Source: Deferrisoma camini S3R1 (GTDB lineage: Bacteria > Desulfobacterota > Deferrisomatia > Deferrisomatales > Deferrisomataceae). From it: a stretch of 64,000 nt of DNA. A program made the position numbers and the translations under genes. This document shows positions 1 to 7,702 of this stretch, piece by piece (positions within the stretch are counted from its first letter, which is position 1; each line of letters opens with the position of its first letter). The stretch covers positions 934,501-998,500 of the forward strand of contig NZ_JAFN01000001.1 in NCBI RefSeq assembly GCF_000526155.1, in the 5' to 3' direction. The notes under the pieces are model-generated. The model saw only the letters and a program-made list of their open reading frames with translations. It was not told where the DNA came from and did not search any database.

Positions 1-509
1 CCGTAGCGCTCCAGCGCCTCGTAGGTGGCCTCGGGCGTGGGGCTGGTGACCCGCTGGTGGCCCCGCACGGCCACCAGGGCCTCCATGAACCGCTCGGCCG
101 TGACGCCGTACTCCGCAAAGATCCGGCCGGCCTCGGTCTCGGTACCCTCGCGGATCATGGCGAGCACCAGGTGCTCCACCGACACGTACTCGTCCTTGAG
201 CCGCTTCGCCTCCTCCTCGGCCCGAACCAGGAGCCGGTTCAGACGCTGGGTCACGTAGATCTTTCCGCCTTCGACCCCCGGGCCGGACACCTGGGGCCGC
301 GTGTCCAGGGCCCGGATCACCTTGGCGCGGAAGTCGGCCACCACCACGTCGAGCCGCTCCAGCAGTCGGGGAATCAGGCCGTCGGCCTGGTCCACCAGGG
401 CGAGGAGCAGGTGCTCCCCGTCCACCTCCACGTGGCCGCGCTTCATGGCGATCTTCTGGGCCTCGGCAAGGGCCTCCTGGGACTTCTGGGTCAGTCGGTT
501 CAGGTCCAT
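1..509 (-). CDS. clpB: ClpB disaggregase, N-terminal part (runs off the left edge)
   Basis: The minus-strand reading frame starts at 509 and runs out of the window, giving about 169 residues. It begins MDLNRLTQKSQEALAEAQ and continues with GEHLLLALVDQ and, about 80 residues later, VSVEHLVLAMIRE: the two half-repeats of the Clp N-terminal (double Clp-N) domain. ClpB is the ATP-driven cytosolic disaggregase that works with DnaK/DnaJ/GrpE. No ATPase domain is inside the window, so ClpC or ClpA is not formally excluded, but the starting MDLNRLTQKSQEAL is typical of ClpB. A GGAGAAGGAG-type ribosome site precedes the start. Confidence 0.88.
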   Translation of the reverse strand, partial: MDLNRLTQKSQEALAEAQKIAMKRGHVEVDGEHLLLALVDQADGLIPRLLERLDVVVADFRAKVIRALDTRPQVSGPGVEGGKIYVTQRLNRLLVRAEEEAKRLKDEYVSVEHLVLAMIREGTETEAGRIFAEYGVTAERFMEALVAVRGHQRVTSPTPEATYEALERY

Positions 510-575
510 GGTCTCCTTCTCCTTCTCGGCCCCGATCGGGCCGGTTGGTCTTCTGCGAGTTCGTACGCGGCCACA

Positions 576-603
576 AAGGTAAGGCCGAAAGGGGGGAACG
601 CAA
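576..603 (-). promoter_or_regulatory. Putative sigma-70-type promoter of clpB
   Basis: Read on the minus strand, TTGCGT (603-598) is followed after 16 bases by TACCTT (581-576), about 65 bases upstream of the clpB start. No CIRCE inverted repeat and no clear sigma-32 element were seen, so heat control is not evident from sequence. Assigned by eye only. Confidence 0.35.
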
Positions 604-738
604 GTCGCCCTCGCCGGGTTTGGTGCCGAGCTGCGCCGAAACCGAGAGCCCTTGAGGGCGGGGCAAGGGGCCCTGCCGGAGAGCCGGGTGCGAAGCCGGG
701 CCTTGGGACCCGCCGCGCAGACGGGGGAGGGGGGCCGG

Positions 739-769
739 AAAAAACGGCGCATCCTCGGTGGATGCGCCG
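739..769 (-). terminator. Intrinsic terminator of the acyl-CoA synthetase gene
   Basis: A perfect 10-bp stem (745-754 with 760-769, five-base loop) is followed on the minus strand by six T residues (744-739). It lies 25 bases beyond the stop of the minus-strand acyl-CoA synthetase gene. Confidence 0.85.
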
Positions 770-794
770 GGGCCTGCCGGGGGCGGGGAGGGGC

Positions 795-2405
795 TCAGCC
801 GCGGATCCGGGCCGCGGCGTCGGACCACTCCTGCTGGCGCAGCACGTTCTTGCGGATCTTACCGGTGCTGGTCTTGGGCAGCTCGCAGAACTCGAAGTGC
901 TTGGGGCACTTGAAGTGGGCCAGCCGCTCCCGACAGAAGGCCCGCAGCTCCTCGGCCGTGGCGGTGGCTCCGGGTTTCAGGGTTACGAACGCCTTGGGCA
1001 CCTCGCCCCACTTCTCGTCGGGAACACCCACCACCGCGCACTCGGCCACGGCCGGGTGCTTGTACAGGGTGTTCTCCACCTCGATGGTGGAGATGTTCTC
1101 CCCGCCCGAAATGATGATGTCCTTCTTGCGGTCCTTGAGCTCGATGTAACCGTCGGGGTGCACCACGGCCAGGTCCCCGCTGTGGAACCACCCGCCCCGG
1201 AACGCCTGGGCCGTGGCCTCGGGCTGGCGGTAGTACCCGAGCATCACGTTGTTGCCGCGCATGACCACCTCCCCCAGGGTCTGGCCGTCCGCGGGCACGT
1301 CTTGCATGTTCTCGTCCACCACCCGCAGGAAGGCGGCGTGGGTGTAGGCCACCCCCTGCCGGGCCTTGAGCCGGGCCCGCTCCTCCAGGGGCAGGGCGTC
1401 CCATTCCGGGTGCCAGGCGCACACCGTGTGGGGGCCGTACACCTCGGTCAGGCCGTACACGTGGGTGAGCCGGGCGCCCATGTCCTCCACCTGGGCGATC
1501 AGGGTGGGGCTCGGCGGCGCGGCCGCCGTGACGATGTGCACGGGCCGGGCGAACCGATAGTCCGGGGCAGGCCGGGCGGCCAGGAACATGCGCAGCACGG
1601 TGGGGGCCCCGCACAGGTGGGTCACCCCCCAGCGCTCGATCAACCGGTACGCCTCGGCCGGGTCGAACCGGCGCAGGCACACGTGGGTCGCGCCCACGGC
1701 CGTGACCGCCCAGGGGAAGCACCACCCGTTGCAGTGGAACATGGGAAGGGTCCACAGGTACACGCTGGCCGTGGAAAGCCCGGTCTCGATGATCTCGCCC
1801 ATCGCGTTCAGGGCCGCGCCGCGGTGGGAGTACACGACGCCCTTGGGGTTGCCCGTGGTGCCCGAGGTGTAGTTGATCGAGATGGGGGTGGCCTCGTCCT
1901 CGACCCGAAAGGTCACCTCGGTGCCGGACCCTCCGGCCAGAAACTCCTCGTAGCCGGGGCCCGGGGGCACCCAGCCGTCCTCGGCGGCGGGGTCGGAGAC
2001 GTGCACGACCAGGCCGGGGAACGACTCCACGGCCTTTCTCACGCCGGCCGCCAGCTCCGTGTCCACCACGAGCACCTTGGCGCCGGAGTGCTCGAGGATG
2101 TACGAGACCTCGCCCGGGGAGAGGCGGGTGTTGATGGCCACGAGCAGGGCGCCGGTCATGGGCACCCCGAAGTGGGCCTCGAGCATGGCCGGCACGTTGG
2201 GCAGCAGCGCGGCCACCCGGTCCCCCGGTTCCACGCCGGCGCGGCACAGGGCGCCGGCCAGGGCCCGGCAGCGTTTGGCGAACTCCCCGTAGGTCCAGGT
2301 GTCCTCCCCGTACACCACGGCCGGCCGGTTGCGGAACACCACGCGGCTGCGGTTGAGGAAGTCCATGGGGGTCAGGGGGGCGAAGTTGGCGCTCTGAAAC
2401 GGCAT
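795..2405 (-). CDS. AMP-forming acyl-CoA synthetase (DmdB/fatty-acyl-CoA ligase-like)
   Basis: A 536-residue member of the adenylate-forming (ANL) superfamily, which activates a carboxylic acid to acyl-AMP and then acyl-CoA. The phosphate-binding loop YTSGTTGNPKGVV, the adenine-binding VYGLTEVYGP, the hinge region HSGDLAVVHPDGYIELKDRK and the C-terminal lysine segment PKTSTGKIRKNVLR are all present. The segment LPMFHCNGWCFPWAV is shared with methylmercaptopropionate-CoA ligases and medium/long-chain ligases, so the natural substrate cannot be named. The start at 2405 is chosen because AGGAGGTC sits five bases upstream. An in-frame extension to 2606 runs through the end of the next gene and is not used. 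It is followed by its own terminator, so probably one gene of its own or the tail of a longer transcript. Confidence 0.9.
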   Translation of the reverse strand: MPFQSANFAPLTPMDFLNRSRVVFRNRPAVVYGEDTWTYGEFAKRCRALAGALCRAGVEPGDRVAALLPNVPAMLEAHFGVPMTGALLVAINTRLSPGEVSYILEHSGAKVLVVDTELAAGVRKAVESFPGLVVHVSDPAAEDGWVPPGPGYEEFLAGGSGTEVTFRVEDEATPISINYTSGTTGNPKGVVYSHRGAALNAMGEIIETGLSTASVYLWTLPMFHCNGWCFPWAVTAVGATHVCLRRFDPAEAYRLIERWGVTHLCGAPTVLRMFLAARPAPDYRFARPVHIVTAAAPPSPTLIAQVEDMGARLTHVYGLTEVYGPHTVCAWHPEWDALPLEERARLKARQGVAYTHAAFLRVVDENMQDVPADGQTLGEVVMRGNNVMLGYYRQPEATAQAFRGGWFHSGDLAVVHPDGYIELKDRKKDIIISGGENISTIEVENTLYKHPAVAECAVVGVPDEKWGEVPKAFVTLKPGATATAEELRAFCRERLAHFKCPKHFEFCELPKTSTGKIRKNVLRQQEWSDAAARIRG

Positions 2406-2463
2406 GGATGACCTCCTGATGTCCTGATGGGATGCCCGGGAGGAAACGTGGTCGCCGCCCGGG

Positions 2464-5400
2464 TCACGCCTCCGTGCCCACCCCGTTCGGCCGCCGCCAC
2501 CGGCTGCGAAACCCCACCAGGCCCCACAGCCGCCGGCTCTGGTGATGGCGGAAGATCTCCTCCAGCGACAGGTGGGGATCCCGATCCGGGGTCTGGAGGT
2601 AGGCACGGATCGCGTCGATCCGGCGGACCAGCTCGTCCTCGGCCGCGGCCCTCAACTCGGCCTTGGCCTCCAGGATCTGCTGCTTCATGTCGGCCGGGGG
2701 TCGTTCGCCCCGGTACTTGCGGAGCTTGTACGCTACCCGCATGCGGATCAGGCGTTCCAGGGTCTCGTGGTAGTCGTCCCCCAGCCACAGGACCTCGGGT
2801 ACCAGGTCTCCGAAGTGGGTGACCCCCAGGATGTCCTTGCCCTGCTCCCAGTAGGCCATCAGGTAGTCGATGTCGAGGTCCCTGTAGTTCTGGAGGGGCA
2901 TATACATGCGTCTTAAATATTGAAGCACCTTCTCAGCTTTTTTCTTGTGGCCTCCGATGATCACGGAGCTTCCCACCTCGCCCCGCTTGACCCCCTTGGT
3001 CCAGGGCGCGCCCGTGATCCCGAAATCGTTGGCCACCGGCAGGTGCAGCAGGGCCGAGAGGGTGTTCAGGGCCAGGGCGTAGCCGGCCGAGGGCCCGCCC
3101 ACCGTGTAGGAGGCGGACAGGAGCTGGTGGTGGATCGTGTAGCGGTCGAGGAACTCCCCCAGCACCCGGGGCACGTTGATCTTGGGGGTGAGGCTCTGGA
3201 GGTAGTTCTCCACCAGGGTGAACGCCTCCTTGGCCGACTGCTGGGTCATCTGCACGGCCATGTCCAGCTCGGCCGCGTTGGGGGCCGAGCTGGACACGGC
3301 CCCCGTCACCAGCACCTTCTCGGGCGCGAAGTTGTACATGAGGCTCGTGGCGATGGGCAGGAGCATGCCGGTCACGTCGTTCGCGCCCACGCCGATGATG
3401 AACCCCACCTGGGGTTCCTGGCTCAGCTCCGCCCCGAGGAACTCGTCGAGCTGAACCTTGCCCTTCTTCGTGGGGCTGCGGCCGAGCTCCTGGCGGGCGG
3501 CCTGGAGGTGGGCCCGGGTCAGGGGGTAGTCCTCCGGTCGGTCCACCGGGTCCACCAGCCGGAGGAGCTCATAGTAATGGTGGAGGAACTCCAGGGGCCG
3601 GGCCTTGATGTCGGAGCGCAGGGTCTGAGGCGCGTCCAGCGCCTCGAGGATGCCGGCCAGGGTCTTCAGGTTGAACTTGACGAAGTTCTCCTTGGCCTCG
3701 TCAGGCGCCTCCACCAGGGCCCGGAGCCGGAGGATCACCTCGTACTCGGTCTTGCGCAGGCCGGCGGCCTTTTCCACGAACGCCGCGAAGTCGGCCGGGG
3801 TCTGGGAGACCTGGGAGGCGGCCTCGAAGATCGCGGTCGTGTCGATGCCCGGCGCCAGGGGCACGCCGTCGAGCCTGCGCTCGAGGATGCCGACGATGTC
3901 GGCCTTGCGCAGGTGGCCGCTGATCTCCAGGGCCTTGAGGCGTTTGGACCGGACCAGGGCCGGGTCCAGGATGTCGAGCCGGTTCGTGGTGAGCACGGTG
4001 AACACGCGGTTCAGGGGCACCTCGCCGTCGATGATGTTTAGAAACTTGTTGGTGACCTTGTCCTGGGGGCTGCCGCCCGAGGGGCTGCGGCGGGGGGCCA
4101 CGGCGTCGGCCTCGTCGAAGAACACCACGGTGGGGGCGATCATCTTGGCGATGTCGTACACCCGCTCGAGGTTCTGTACGGTGCCGTCGATGGGGTTGGA
4201 CGGGTCCATCAGGTCGGTGGGGCGTACCGAGATGTCGTGCACGTCGCGGTTCTCGCTGAGCCACGCCCGCACCAGGAAGGTCTTGCCGCTGCCCGGGGGG
4301 CCGCTGAGCACCACCCCCTTCTCCTCGGCCGCCCCGTAGTAGAGGCAGTTGTTGGCCATCTCGGAGAACAGGTTCTTGATCTCGCCCACGTACTCGTCCC
4401 AGCCGACCCGGCGGTCCATGCGGTCCACGACCCGTTTGTACAGGTCCCCGTACGCGTTGCGGGCCACGGCCTCGAACGCGGTGCGCATCAGCATGGCGTC
4501 GTCCAGGTACTCGGGCCGGAAGTCCCCCTTGATCTCGATCACCGAGTGGACCAGCTTGCGCACGTACGCCGGGGTGAGCTTCAGCGCCCGTTCCGCGAAC
4601 AGGGGGCCCAGCCGGTCGACCGCGGCGGCCAGGTCCGAGGGGGTGAGCTCCCGGCCGCCGGCCGCGCCCGGGGCAGGCTCCACCGGGATGTCGTTTCTCC
4701 GGAGCTCCAGTCGGATCACCTCCCGGAGGTTCTCCGGGTCCTTCCAGAACTCGGACACGTCCACGATCCGGCCCTTCTCCACGAACCGCCGGTAGATGGC
4801 CGCGTCGATTCTCTCGGGCTGGTCCGTGGTGGCCACCAGCAGGCAGTCCCGCCGGCCCTGGATGATCTCGTCCAACACGATGTTGGCCGTGTCCACCAGG
4901 GTCTGCTGCTGACTCTCCACGGCCGAGCCGCGGCCGTCGGCCCGGCCAAAGGCCGCGTGGGCCTCCTCCACGTGGCGGATCGAGGTGCGCCGGGGGTCGC
5001 CCATGGCCTTGCGGAAGAAGTTGCCGGGCTCCCCGGCCAGGGCGGTCTGGTAGTCGTTGGGCGTGACCACGCTGTAGTCCACCCAGACCCCCTGCTCTTC
5101 CAGCTCGGCCAGGTGCCGGCCGATGCGCTTCTGGAACACCCGCCGAACCACCGGCGTCCGGGCCAGGGTGCGGTAGAACCGAAGCTTGCGCCGCCGGGCG
5201 ATCTCGAGGGCCAGGGTGGGGTCCACCGCCTCCAGGGTCCTCCAGAACGGCTCGTCCCGGAGCCGCTCCTCCTTCTTGAGCTTCAGGTCCACCTCGGGCC
5301 GCACCTCGTTGCGGAAGATCACCTCTTCGATGGCCTGGGTCACGGTGGCGGACTTGCCGCTGCCGCTGGGGCCCACCACCAGCACGATCGGGGCCTTGGG

Positions 5401-5859
5401 CACCGCGGGGTCGTTCATGTACTCCTTGCGGATGAACGCCCGGTAGAGCTTCTCGAACAGACGGCGCACCGGCTCCGGCACGAACACGTCCGACAGCTCC
5501 CGGTCCAGCAGCCACAGCAGGTACTCGTAGTCGTTGGCGCTCACCTCCTTCTCGAGGATCCGGTTCCAGGCCTGACGCGGGTTGGTCTCCCCGGACAGCT
5601 CGAACCGGCGCTGCCAGTCGGTGAGGATGGCGGGGTCCTTGAGGGTGCGGAACGTGCGGGGGGGCTGCGGAAAGAACAGGGAGAGCAGCCCTTCGATGGT
5701 CCCGTTCACCAGACCGGTGGGGGGCTTGTACTGGTGGAGCCGGGCCCGCATGAACGCTTTGGTCTCCTGGGGCCACGAGGCGACCAGGTCCTCGATCTCC
5801 CGGATCCGGGCCTCGGGGAGCCGGACCGTGCGGACCTGGCGGGTCAGGCGGCGGGCCAT
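2464..5859 (-). CDS. Double-AAA+ ATPase with C-terminal Lon-like serine protease domain
   Basis: A 1131-residue protein of unusual architecture. Residues 1-150 are helical and unassigned. A first P-loop GPSGSGKS (163-170) belongs to an AAA module whose Walker B is weak (IRHVEEAH, 294-301) but whose sensor-like ATTDQPERIDAAIYRRF is clear. A second AAA+ module has GPPGSGKT (520-527), Walker B VVFFDEAD (578-585) and TTNRLDILDPALVRSKR. Residues 800-1060 resemble the Lon (S16) protease domain: GGPSAGYALALN gives the nucleophile Ser924 and IIGGHKKK the paired lysine (972-974). It lacks the LonA N-terminal substrate domain and the LonB membrane insert. The start is one base after the stop of the SPFH gene, so the two are expected to be translated together. 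Likely a membrane-recruited ATP-dependent protease; substrate unknown. Confidence 0.8.
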   Translation of the reverse strand: MARRLTRQVRTVRLPEARIREIEDLVASWPQETKAFMRARLHQYKPPTGLVNGTIEGLLSLFFPQPPRTFRTLKDPAILTDWQRRFELSGETNPRQAWNRILEKEVSANDYEYLLWLLDRELSDVFVPEPVRRLFEKLYRAFIRKEYMNDPAVPKAPIVLVVGPSGSGKSATVTQAIEEVIFRNEVRPEVDLKLKKEERLRDEPFWRTLEAVDPTLALEIARRRKLRFYRTLARTPVVRRVFQKRIGRHLAELEEQGVWVDYSVVTPNDYQTALAGEPGNFFRKAMGDPRRTSIRHVEEAHAAFGRADGRGSAVESQQQTLVDTANIVLDEIIQGRRDCLLVATTDQPERIDAAIYRRFVEKGRIVDVSEFWKDPENLREVIRLELRRNDIPVEPAPGAAGGRELTPSDLAAAVDRLGPLFAERALKLTPAYVRKLVHSVIEIKGDFRPEYLDDAMLMRTAFEAVARNAYGDLYKRVVDRMDRRVGWDEYVGEIKNLFSEMANNCLYYGAAEEKGVVLSGPPGSGKTFLVRAWLSENRDVHDISVRPTDLMDPSNPIDGTVQNLERVYDIAKMIAPTVVFFDEADAVAPRRSPSGGSPQDKVTNKFLNIIDGEVPLNRVFTVLTTNRLDILDPALVRSKRLKALEISGHLRKADIVGILERRLDGVPLAPGIDTTAIFEAASQVSQTPADFAAFVEKAAGLRKTEYEVILRLRALVEAPDEAKENFVKFNLKTLAGILEALDAPQTLRSDIKARPLEFLHHYYELLRLVDPVDRPEDYPLTRAHLQAARQELGRSPTKKGKVQLDEFLGAELSQEPQVGFIIGVGANDVTGMLLPIATSLMYNFAPEKVLVTGAVSSSAPNAAELDMAVQMTQQSAKEAFTLVENYLQSLTPKINVPRVLGEFLDRYTIHHQLLSASYTVGGPSAGYALALNTLSALLHLPVANDFGITGAPWTKGVKRGEVGSSVIIGGHKKKAEKVLQYLRRMYMPLQNYRDLDIDYLMAYWEQGKDILGVTHFGDLVPEVLWLGDDYHETLERLIRMRVAYKLRKYRGERPPADMKQQILEAKAELRAAAEDELVRRIDAIRAYLQTPDRDPHLSLEEIFRHHQSRRLWGLVGFRSRWRRPNGVGTEA

Positions 5860-5860
5860 C

Positions 5861-6781
5861 TCACGGCTCCTGGGCCTGGGGCAGGGTCAGGGCGGGGGGC
5901 ACCTCGGTGTTCTGGATGACCACGGTGCTGCGGCCCCCGGGGTTCTTCTCGTACGCCGTGGCCCACTTCTGCTGGGCCAGAAAGTTCAGCAAGGCCACGT
6001 CAGTGGAGCCGTCGGGCCGCCCCACGGTGCGCTGGAGCTCCCGGATGCTCTCGGTGTAGGCCCGGTAGAGCTTGCGGATCCGGCTGGCCTCCTGGTCGGC
6101 CGCGTAGTTCTCGGCCTCGGCGATCAGCTCGCGGCGCTTCTTCTCCTCGGTGGCGGCCACCAGCTTGTCGCCGAACCGGGTCTCCTTGAGCACGAAGCTC
6201 ACCACCTCGATCCCGTACTTCTGCTCCAGGGTCGGGCCCCCCTCGTTCACCGGCCGGCTCTTCAGGGCCCGGTAGATCTCCTCCTTGATCCGTTCCCGGC
6301 CGCTCACCAGGCGGTCGACCTCCTGGGCCTGGAGGATGTCCTTCACGATCCCGTCGTAGTCGGCCTGGAGCAGCCGGTGGGCGTCCAGGTTCTCGATGGC
6401 CCACTGGTGGAGATCGCGGATCCGGTAGGTCATGACCCCCGAGGTCCACAGGGCCACGTTCTCCTTCGAGATGATCCGCATCGGCTCCGCCTGCCCGCCG
6501 AGGTGCATCTGCTGGTTCATCAGCGGCACCTCCTGCTCGATGCGGGTGAAGTACGGCAGCCGGAAGTGCCACCCCACCTCGGTGATCGCCTGGCGTTGCC
6601 CCCCCAGCTTCTCGAGGACCACGGCATAGTTGAGCTTGACCTTGTAGATGGTGCGGCTCGCGTACACCAACGCCACCAGGCCGTAGACGAGACCGATGAG
6701 CAGGCCGATCCCGATCGTCCGGCGAAGCGCGGTCCGGACGAACGCCCGGCGGACGAACTTTGCGCTGGGTTCCGTGGTCAT
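5861..6781 (-). CDS. SPFH/band-7 (HflC/stomatin-like) membrane protein
   Basis: A 306-residue protein with a basic N-terminus, one membrane segment (about residues 20-42, GIGLLIGLVYGLVALVYA) and an SPFH domain: NYAVVLEKLGGQ, then GWHFRLPYFTRIEQEVP, later a charged helical region EEKKRRELIAEAENYAADQEA typical of band-7 proteins. The C-terminus is proline-rich. The family forms cage- or ring-like membrane assemblies; HflK/HflC surround the protease FtsH. The start at 6781 is preceded by AGGAG nine bases upstream. Its stop is one base before the start of the double-AAA Lon-like gene, which suggests a comparable scaffold-protease pair. The partner function is inferred from context. Confidence 0.85.
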   Translation of the reverse strand: MTTEPSAKFVRRAFVRTALRRTIGIGLLIGLVYGLVALVYASRTIYKVKLNYAVVLEKLGGQRQAITEVGWHFRLPYFTRIEQEVPLMNQQMHLGGQAEPMRIISKENVALWTSGVMTYRIRDLHQWAIENLDAHRLLQADYDGIVKDILQAQEVDRLVSGRERIKEEIYRALKSRPVNEGGPTLEQKYGIEVVSFVLKETRFGDKLVAATEEKKRRELIAEAENYAADQEASRIRKLYRAYTESIRELQRTVGRPDGSTDVALLNFLAQQKWATAYEKNPGGRSTVVIQNTEVPPALTLPQAQEP

Positions 6782-6850
6782 CCGGGAGGCTCCTGGGTGA
6801 AAAGGGGTTTGATCCGGAAACGGGGTGACGCCACGGGCGGAAGCAGAAGA

Positions 6851-6878
6851 AGGATACTGGATCTTCCCCGAATTGCAA
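6851..6878 (-). promoter_or_regulatory. Putative sigma-70-type promoter of the SPFH/AAA-Lon operon
   Basis: On the minus strand TTGCAA (6878-6873) and TATCCT (6856-6851) are separated by 16 bases, with transcription expected near 6844, about 60 bases before the SPFH start. The rest of the 6782-7240 intergenic stretch holds a copy of the dispersed repeat (6943-6997) and, on the plus strand, a sigma-54 promoter. Confidence 0.45.
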
Positions 6879-6942
6879 AACGAGAACCTGCTCTCCGCCG
6901 GGCCCCAAGGCCCATGCCGGCGGCAGGGTACGGGCCCCGTTC

Positions 6943-6997
6943 CGGCCGCAGGGGGCTCTCCAGCAGACCCGATGCCCCCCGGACCATGAGGTGGAGG
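6943..6997 (+). repeat. Dispersed intergenic repeat, module A, copy 1
   Basis: The core GGCTCTC, CAGCAGACCC, GATGCCCCCC, then TGAGGTG recurs at 22,625-22,672 and, more diverged, at 34,621-34,668. All three copies lie between genes and have the same orientation. No coding frame is shared by the copies. Confidence 0.6.
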
Positions 6998-7163
6998 CAA
7001 AGAGGCGTGCTGATGCCTGGAACGCACGGAAATCCGGGAAGTTTTCAAGCTTCCGGGTGCCCTTGCGGAAGTTCCTGGGAAAAGGGGAACCGAGGAGTGG
7101 AAAAAGATTGCCCACATCGCCCCGCAAAGGCGTCCGAAGTTCCCTTTTTCGGCCTTTTTAAGC

Positions 7164-7179
7164 TGGCACGAAGGATGCA
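7164..7179 (+). promoter_or_regulatory. Sigma-54 (RpoN) promoter ahead of two tiny genes
   Basis: TGGCACGAAGGATGCA matches the -24/-12 consensus, with GG (7165-7166) and GC (7177-7178) exactly ten bases apart. Transcription would start near 7190, about 50 bases before the small membrane-protein gene. An enhancer-binding activator is required for such promoters; none is encoded next to it. Confidence 0.7.
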
Positions 7180-7240
7180 GGAGTCAGGTGTGGGAAACGG
7201 GTTACCCATGCCGGAGAGGGAGGCGAGACGGAGGGTTCCA

Positions 7241-7423
7241 ATGACACGGATGCTCATGGGAGTGGGGGCGCTCGGCGGGGTGGCGATGGTGCTGGCGGAG
7301 CAGCCGCTGGCGTTGAGCGCCAGCCAGGCCATGCTGCTCCTGGGGGCGGCCCTGGTGGTCGGCGCAGCCGCCGTTCGGAATTGGGCCGCGGATCCCGGTG
7401 GAACCGGAAGGGACGGGGAATGA
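7241..7423 (+). CDS. Small membrane protein of unknown function (60 aa)
   Basis: A 60-residue product with two hydrophobic stretches (MLMGVGALGGVAMVLA and AMLLLGAALVVGAAAV) separated by a short loop, and a charged C-terminus. I do not recognise the family. The ATG at 7241 is chosen because GGAGGG lies about six bases upstream; an in-frame ATG at 7208 has no ribosome site. Its stop overlaps the start of the next gene as ATGA, so the two are translationally coupled and should act together. Expression is probably sigma-54 dependent. Confidence 0.6.
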   Translation: MTRMLMGVGALGGVAMVLAEQPLALSASQAMLLLGAALVVGAAAVRNWAADPGGTGRDGE

Positions 7424-7638
7424 GTCGGCTCCTCCTGTGCCGCCGGTGCTATGCCCTGTGGGGCTGCGACAACGGCAGGGTGCGCCGGTGCCGGGCGTGC
7501 ACGAGCCACGACTGCCCCCTGTTGCCGGCACCGAGCGCGGCCCGGGGGGAATGCGACACATGCCGGGAGTGCCGAGAGGCTCACCCCCCCGCCCCCTCGC
7601 CGGAGGCGTTCCCCGCGGCCCGGCCGGGCCGGGCCTGA
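7420..7638 (+). CDS. Cysteine-rich mini-protein, probable metal-binding (72 aa)
   Basis: A 72-residue peptide with CRRCYALWGC, CRACTSHDC and CDTCREC, eight or more cysteines in CxxC spacing over 45 residues, suggesting one or two zinc-ribbon-like knuckles or an iron-sulphur site. The C-terminal 20 residues are Pro/Ala-rich and look disordered. It starts inside the stop codon of the membrane mini-gene (ATGA overlap). No family is recognised. A strong bidirectional terminator follows 18 bases after the stop. Confidence 0.6.
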   Translation: MSRLLLCRRCYALWGCDNGRVRRCRACTSHDCPLLPAPSAARGECDTCRECREAHPPAPSPEAFPAARPGRA

Positions 7639-7655
7639 GGGGAGGGCGGAGAGGC

Positions 7656-7698
7656 CGAACGAAACGCGGGGCCCTGCAAGGGCCCCGCGTTTCGTTCG
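7656..7698. terminator. Bidirectional terminator between convergent genes
   Basis: A perfect 19-bp stem (7656-7674 with 7680-7698) with a five-base loop lies between the Cys-rich mini-gene (+) and the octahaem cytochrome gene (-), and can serve both. Confidence 0.85.
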
Positions 7699-7702
7699 GG
7701 GA

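Noticed and set aside
510-640. Heat-shock control elements (CIRCE or sigma-32) at clpB.
   Set aside because: No TTAGCACTC-type inverted repeat and no CTTGAAA/CCCCAT pair was found; only a sigma-70-like pair is supportable.
57-2411. A 784-codon plus-strand frame opposite the acyl-CoA synthetase, and similar long antisense frames elsewhere (for example 31,520-34,456 upstream part, 47,414-48,796, 54,537-56,093).
   Set aside because: In GC-rich DNA the strand opposite a real gene often lacks stops. These frames have His/Gly/Arg-rich composition, no motifs and no ribosome sites, whereas the opposite strand encodes clear families.
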